This document shows positions 61,396 through 64,000 of a DNA stretch of 64,000 nucleotides, one piece after another. Made by a program: the position numbers and the translations under genes. Numbering within the stretch: the stretch's first letter is position 1; each line of letters begins with the position of its first letter. The stretch comes from Haematococcus lacustris (Eukaryota; Chlorophyta; Chlorophyceae; Chlamydomonadales; Haematococcaceae), in the NCBI GenBank assembly GCA_030144725.1, contig JASKMD010000004.1, positions 186,001-250,000 on the forward strand, read 5' to 3'. The notes beneath the pieces were generated by a model. That model was not told the DNA's origin. It saw nothing but the letters and a program-made list of their open reading frames with translations, and made no database searches.

Positions 61396-63355
61396 GCGGG
61401 GCGGGGCGGGGCGGGGCGGGGCGGGGCGGGGCGGGGCGGGGCGGGGCGGGGCGGGGCGGGGCGGGGCGGGGCGGGGCGGGGCGGGGCGGGGCGGGGCGGG
61501 GCGGGGCGGGGCGGGGCGGGGCGGGGCGGGGCGGGGCGGGGCGGGGCGGGGCGGGGCGGGGCGGGGCGGGGCGGGGCGGGGCGGGGCGGGGCGGGGCGGG
61601 GCGGGGCGGGGCGGGGCGGGGCGGGGCGGGGCGGGGCGGGGCGGGGCGGGGCGGGGCGGGGCGGGGCGGGGCGGGGCGGGGCGGGGCGGGGCGGGGCGGG
61701 GCGGGGCGGGGCGGGGCGGGGCGGGGCGGGGCGGGGCGGGGCGGGGCGGGGCGGGGCGGGGCGGGGCGGGGCGGGGCGGGGCGGGGCGGGGCGGGGCGGG
61801 GCGGGGCGGGGCGGGGCGGGGCGGGGCGGGGCGGGGCGGGGCGGGGCGGGGCGGGGCGGGGCGGGGCGGGGCGGGGCGGGGCGGGGCGGGGCGGGGCGGG
61901 GCGGGGCGGGGCGGGGCGGGGCGGGGCGGGGCGGGGCGGGGCGGGGCGGGGCGGGGCGGGGCGGGGCGGGGCGGGGCGGGGCGGGGCGGGGCGGGGCGGG
62001 GCGGGGCGGGGCGGGGCGGGGCGGGGCGGGGCGGGGCGGGGCGGGGCGGGGCGGGGCGGGGCGGGGCGGGGCGGGGCGGGGCGGGGCGGGGCGGGGCGGG
62101 GCGGGGCGGGGCGGGGCGGGGCGGGGCGGGGCGGGGCGGGGCGGGGCGGGGCGGGGCGGGGCGGGGCGGGGCGGGGCGGGGCGGGGCGGGGCGGGGCGGG
62201 GCGGGGCGGGGCGGGGCGGGGCGGGGCGGGGCGGGGCGGGGCGGGGCGGGGCGGGGCGGGGCGGGGCGGGGCGGGGCGGGGCGGGGCGGGGCGGGGCGGG
62301 GCGGGGCGGGGCGGGGCGGGGCGGGGCGGGGCGGGGCGGGGCGGGGCGGGGCGGGGCGGGGCGGGGCGGGGCGGGGCGGGGCGGGGCGGGGCGGGGCGGG
62401 GCGGGGCGGGGCGGGGCGGGGCGGGGCGGGGCGGGGCGGGGCGGGGCGGGGCGGGGCGGGGCGGGGCGGGGCGGGGCGGGGCGGGGCGGGGCGGGGCGGG
62501 GCGGGGCGGGGCGGGGCGGGGCGGGGCGGGGCGGGGCGGGGCGGGGCGGGGCGGGGCGGGGCGGGGCGGGGCGGGGCGGGGCGGGGCGGGGCGGGGCGGG
62601 GCGGGGCGGGGCGGGGCGGGGCGGGGCGGGGCGGGGCGGGGCGGGGCGGGGCGGGGCGGGGCGGGGCGGGGCGGGGCGGGGCGGGGCGGGGCGGGGCGGG
62701 GCGGGGCGGGGCGGGGCGGGGCGGGGCGGGGCGGGGCGGGGCGGGGCGGGGCGGGGCGGGGCGGGGCGGGGCGGGGCGGGGCGGGGCGGGGCGGGGCGGG
62801 GCGGGGCGGGGCGGGGCGGGGCGGGGCGGGGCGGGGCGGGGCGGGGCGGGGCGGGGCGGGGCGGGGCGGGGCGGGGCGGGGCGGGGCGGGGCGGGGCGGG
62901 GCGGGGCGGGGCGGGGCGGGGCGGGGCGGGGCGGGGCGGGGCGGGGCGGGGCGGGGCGGGGCGGGGCGGGGCGGGGCGGGGCGGGGCGGGGCGGGGCGGG
63001 GCGGGGCGGGGCGGGGCGGGGCGGGGCGGGGCGGGGCGGGGCGGGGCGGGGCGGGGCGGGGCGGGGCGGGGCGGGGCGGGGCGGGGCGGGGCGGGGCGGG
63101 GCGGGGCGGGGCGGGGCGGGGCGGGGCGGGGCGGGGCGGGGCGGGGCGGGGCGGGGCGGGGCGGGGCGGGGCGGGGCGGGGCGGGGCGGGGCGGGGCGGG
63201 GCGGGGCGGGGCGGGGCGGGGCGGGGCGGGGCGGGGCGGGGCGGGGCGGGGCGGGGCGGGGCGGGGCGGGGCGGGGCGGGGCGGGGCGGGGCGGGGCGGG
63301 GCGGGGCGGGGCGGGGCGGGGCGGGGCGGGGCGGGGCGGGGCGGGGCGGGGCGGG
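61396..63355 (+). repeat. (GGGGC)n array 2, 1.96 kb
   Basis: Roughly 392 perfect 5-base units without a visible interruption, flanked by CTACATTGCG and AGGATAGGGAGG. Open in every frame on both strands (frames of 660-830 codons), all artefacts of the 5-base period. Strong G-quadruplex potential on +, C-rich i-motif potential on -. The exact length in the assembly is uncertain for such a sequence. Confidence 0.98.
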
Positions 63356-63673
63356 AGGATAGGGAGGAGGACAGGGAGGAGGATAGGGAGGGGGACAGGG
63401 AGGAGGATAGGGAGGGGGACAGGGAGGAGGATAGGGAGGGGGACAGGGAGGAGGATAGGGAGGGGGACAGGGAGGAGGATAGGGAGGGGGACAGGGAGGA
63501 GGATAGGGAGGGGGACAGGGAGGAGGATAGGGAGGGGGACAGGGAGGAGGATAGGGAGGGGGACAGGGAGGAGGATAGGGAGGGGGACAGGGAGGAGGAT
63601 AGGGAGGGGGACAGGGAGGAGGATAGGGAGGGGGACAGGCAGGAGGATAGGGAGGGGGACCGGGAGGAGGACA
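63356..63673 (+). repeat. 24-bp minisatellite
   Basis: Unit AGGAGGATAGGGAGGGGGACAGGG written as two 12-base halves, AGGAGGATAGGG and AGGGGGACAGGG; about 13 copies, nearly perfect, with variants at both ends. Purine-only strand, joined directly to the GGGGC array. Confidence 0.95.
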
Positions 63674-63865
63674 TCAAGGTGCCAGTGAAGATCACGCAGC
63701 TGATGCTGTCTACCCGGAGCTGGCACCAGCGCGCACTATGGGATGACAACTCCATCACAGAAGGGCGCCTAGCCCGGCAGCAGAGGGTGGGCCTGGCGCG
63801 GCAGTTATCTCTGCTGCAACCGCTGCGGAGCTTCTGCGTGGCCAAGGTGGTGGTCTATGACCTGC
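63674..63865 (+). pseudogene. LRR gene fragment between minisatellite and LINE
   Basis: Encodes KVPVKITQLMLSTRSW, then RQQRVGLARQLSLLQPLRSF and VVVYDL, matching KVPVQITGLKLIM...QQQRVDLAHVALLQPLQCC...LVVCDL of the family. Both ends are cut, on the left by minisatellite and on the right by the 3' end of a LINE at 63866. Confidence 0.8.
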
Positions 63866-64000
63866 GAAGAAGAAGAAGAAAGAAGAAAACTACTCCGGTA
63901 CAAACCGGCGTGCATTAAGGGAGGAGCTTCCGCCTGTGGCGCGGCCTGCTCCCACCTCCAAACGTTGGACACAGGCTGGACATGTCCCCACCAAGCTGCC
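63866..64000 (-). mobile_element. 3' end of a further LINE copy
   Basis: On the + strand: (GAA)n-type tail, then AAACTACTCCGGTACAAACC and GGCGTGCATTAAGGGAGGAG, GCGCGGCCTGCTCCCACC, matching the 3' untranslated region of the LINE at 33440-33530 with scattered differences. The element continues beyond the window. Confidence 0.85.

Noticed and set aside
61199..63845. Very long open frames (up to about 829 codons) across the GGGGC array on both strands, and the similar ones at 4954-6152 and 25074-26277
   Set aside because: A 5-base unit without stops is open in all frames; the repeats give GAGRG or PAPPR peptides and no unique domain.

Overview
The window looks like a repeat-rich, GC-rich nuclear segment of a chlamydomonadalean green alga. 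Haematococcus is my best guess, from the style of the F-box-like/leucine-rich-repeat (LRR) proteins and the Fanzor-like fragments; this is recognition from memory, not a search. Genes have short GT..AG introns, there are no bacterial operons, and most of the sequence is pseudogenes and transposable elements. I recognise no rRNA, tRNA or CRISPR.

Layout. (1) 1-19130: end of an LRR gene, decayed LRR and Fanzor-like pieces, a (GGGGC)n array at 5223-5748, an LRR pseudogene at 10376-13255 broken by a hAT-type element (11855-13146), and a minus-strand LINE (13315-19130). (2) 19131-19630: 500 N. (3) 19631-39475: the rest of the LRR gene and then the same 19 kb again (20121-39255). As far as I can read, the copies differ only by one 5-base unit in the GGGGC array; redundant contigs joined in scaffolding is the likely cause. 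(4) 39476-43396: minus-strand transposase-like, proline-rich and coiled-coil reading frames, split by a 333-base TRIM element. (5) 44313-46004: the only complete LRR gene. (6) 46711-49470: an LRR pseudogene running into a second Fanzor-like pseudogene. (7) 50284-60604: an LRR gene interrupted near its 3' end by an 8.5-kb composite LTR insertion with a 5-base target duplication. (8) 60605-64000: its 3' flank, a 1.96-kb pure (GGGGC)n array, a 24-base minisatellite, another LRR fragment and the 3' end of another LINE.

Together the sequence shows a fast-turnover LRR family serving repeatedly as landing site for at least four mobile classes: a LINE with PHD finger, RNase H and restriction-like nuclease motifs; a hAT-type element; LTR/TRIM elements; and Fanzor-like RNA-guided-nuclease relics. 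The items best worth a second look are the Fanzor relics, the composite LTR element carrying a spliced hAT-like transposase gene with a SAP-like segment, and the domain set of the LINE.
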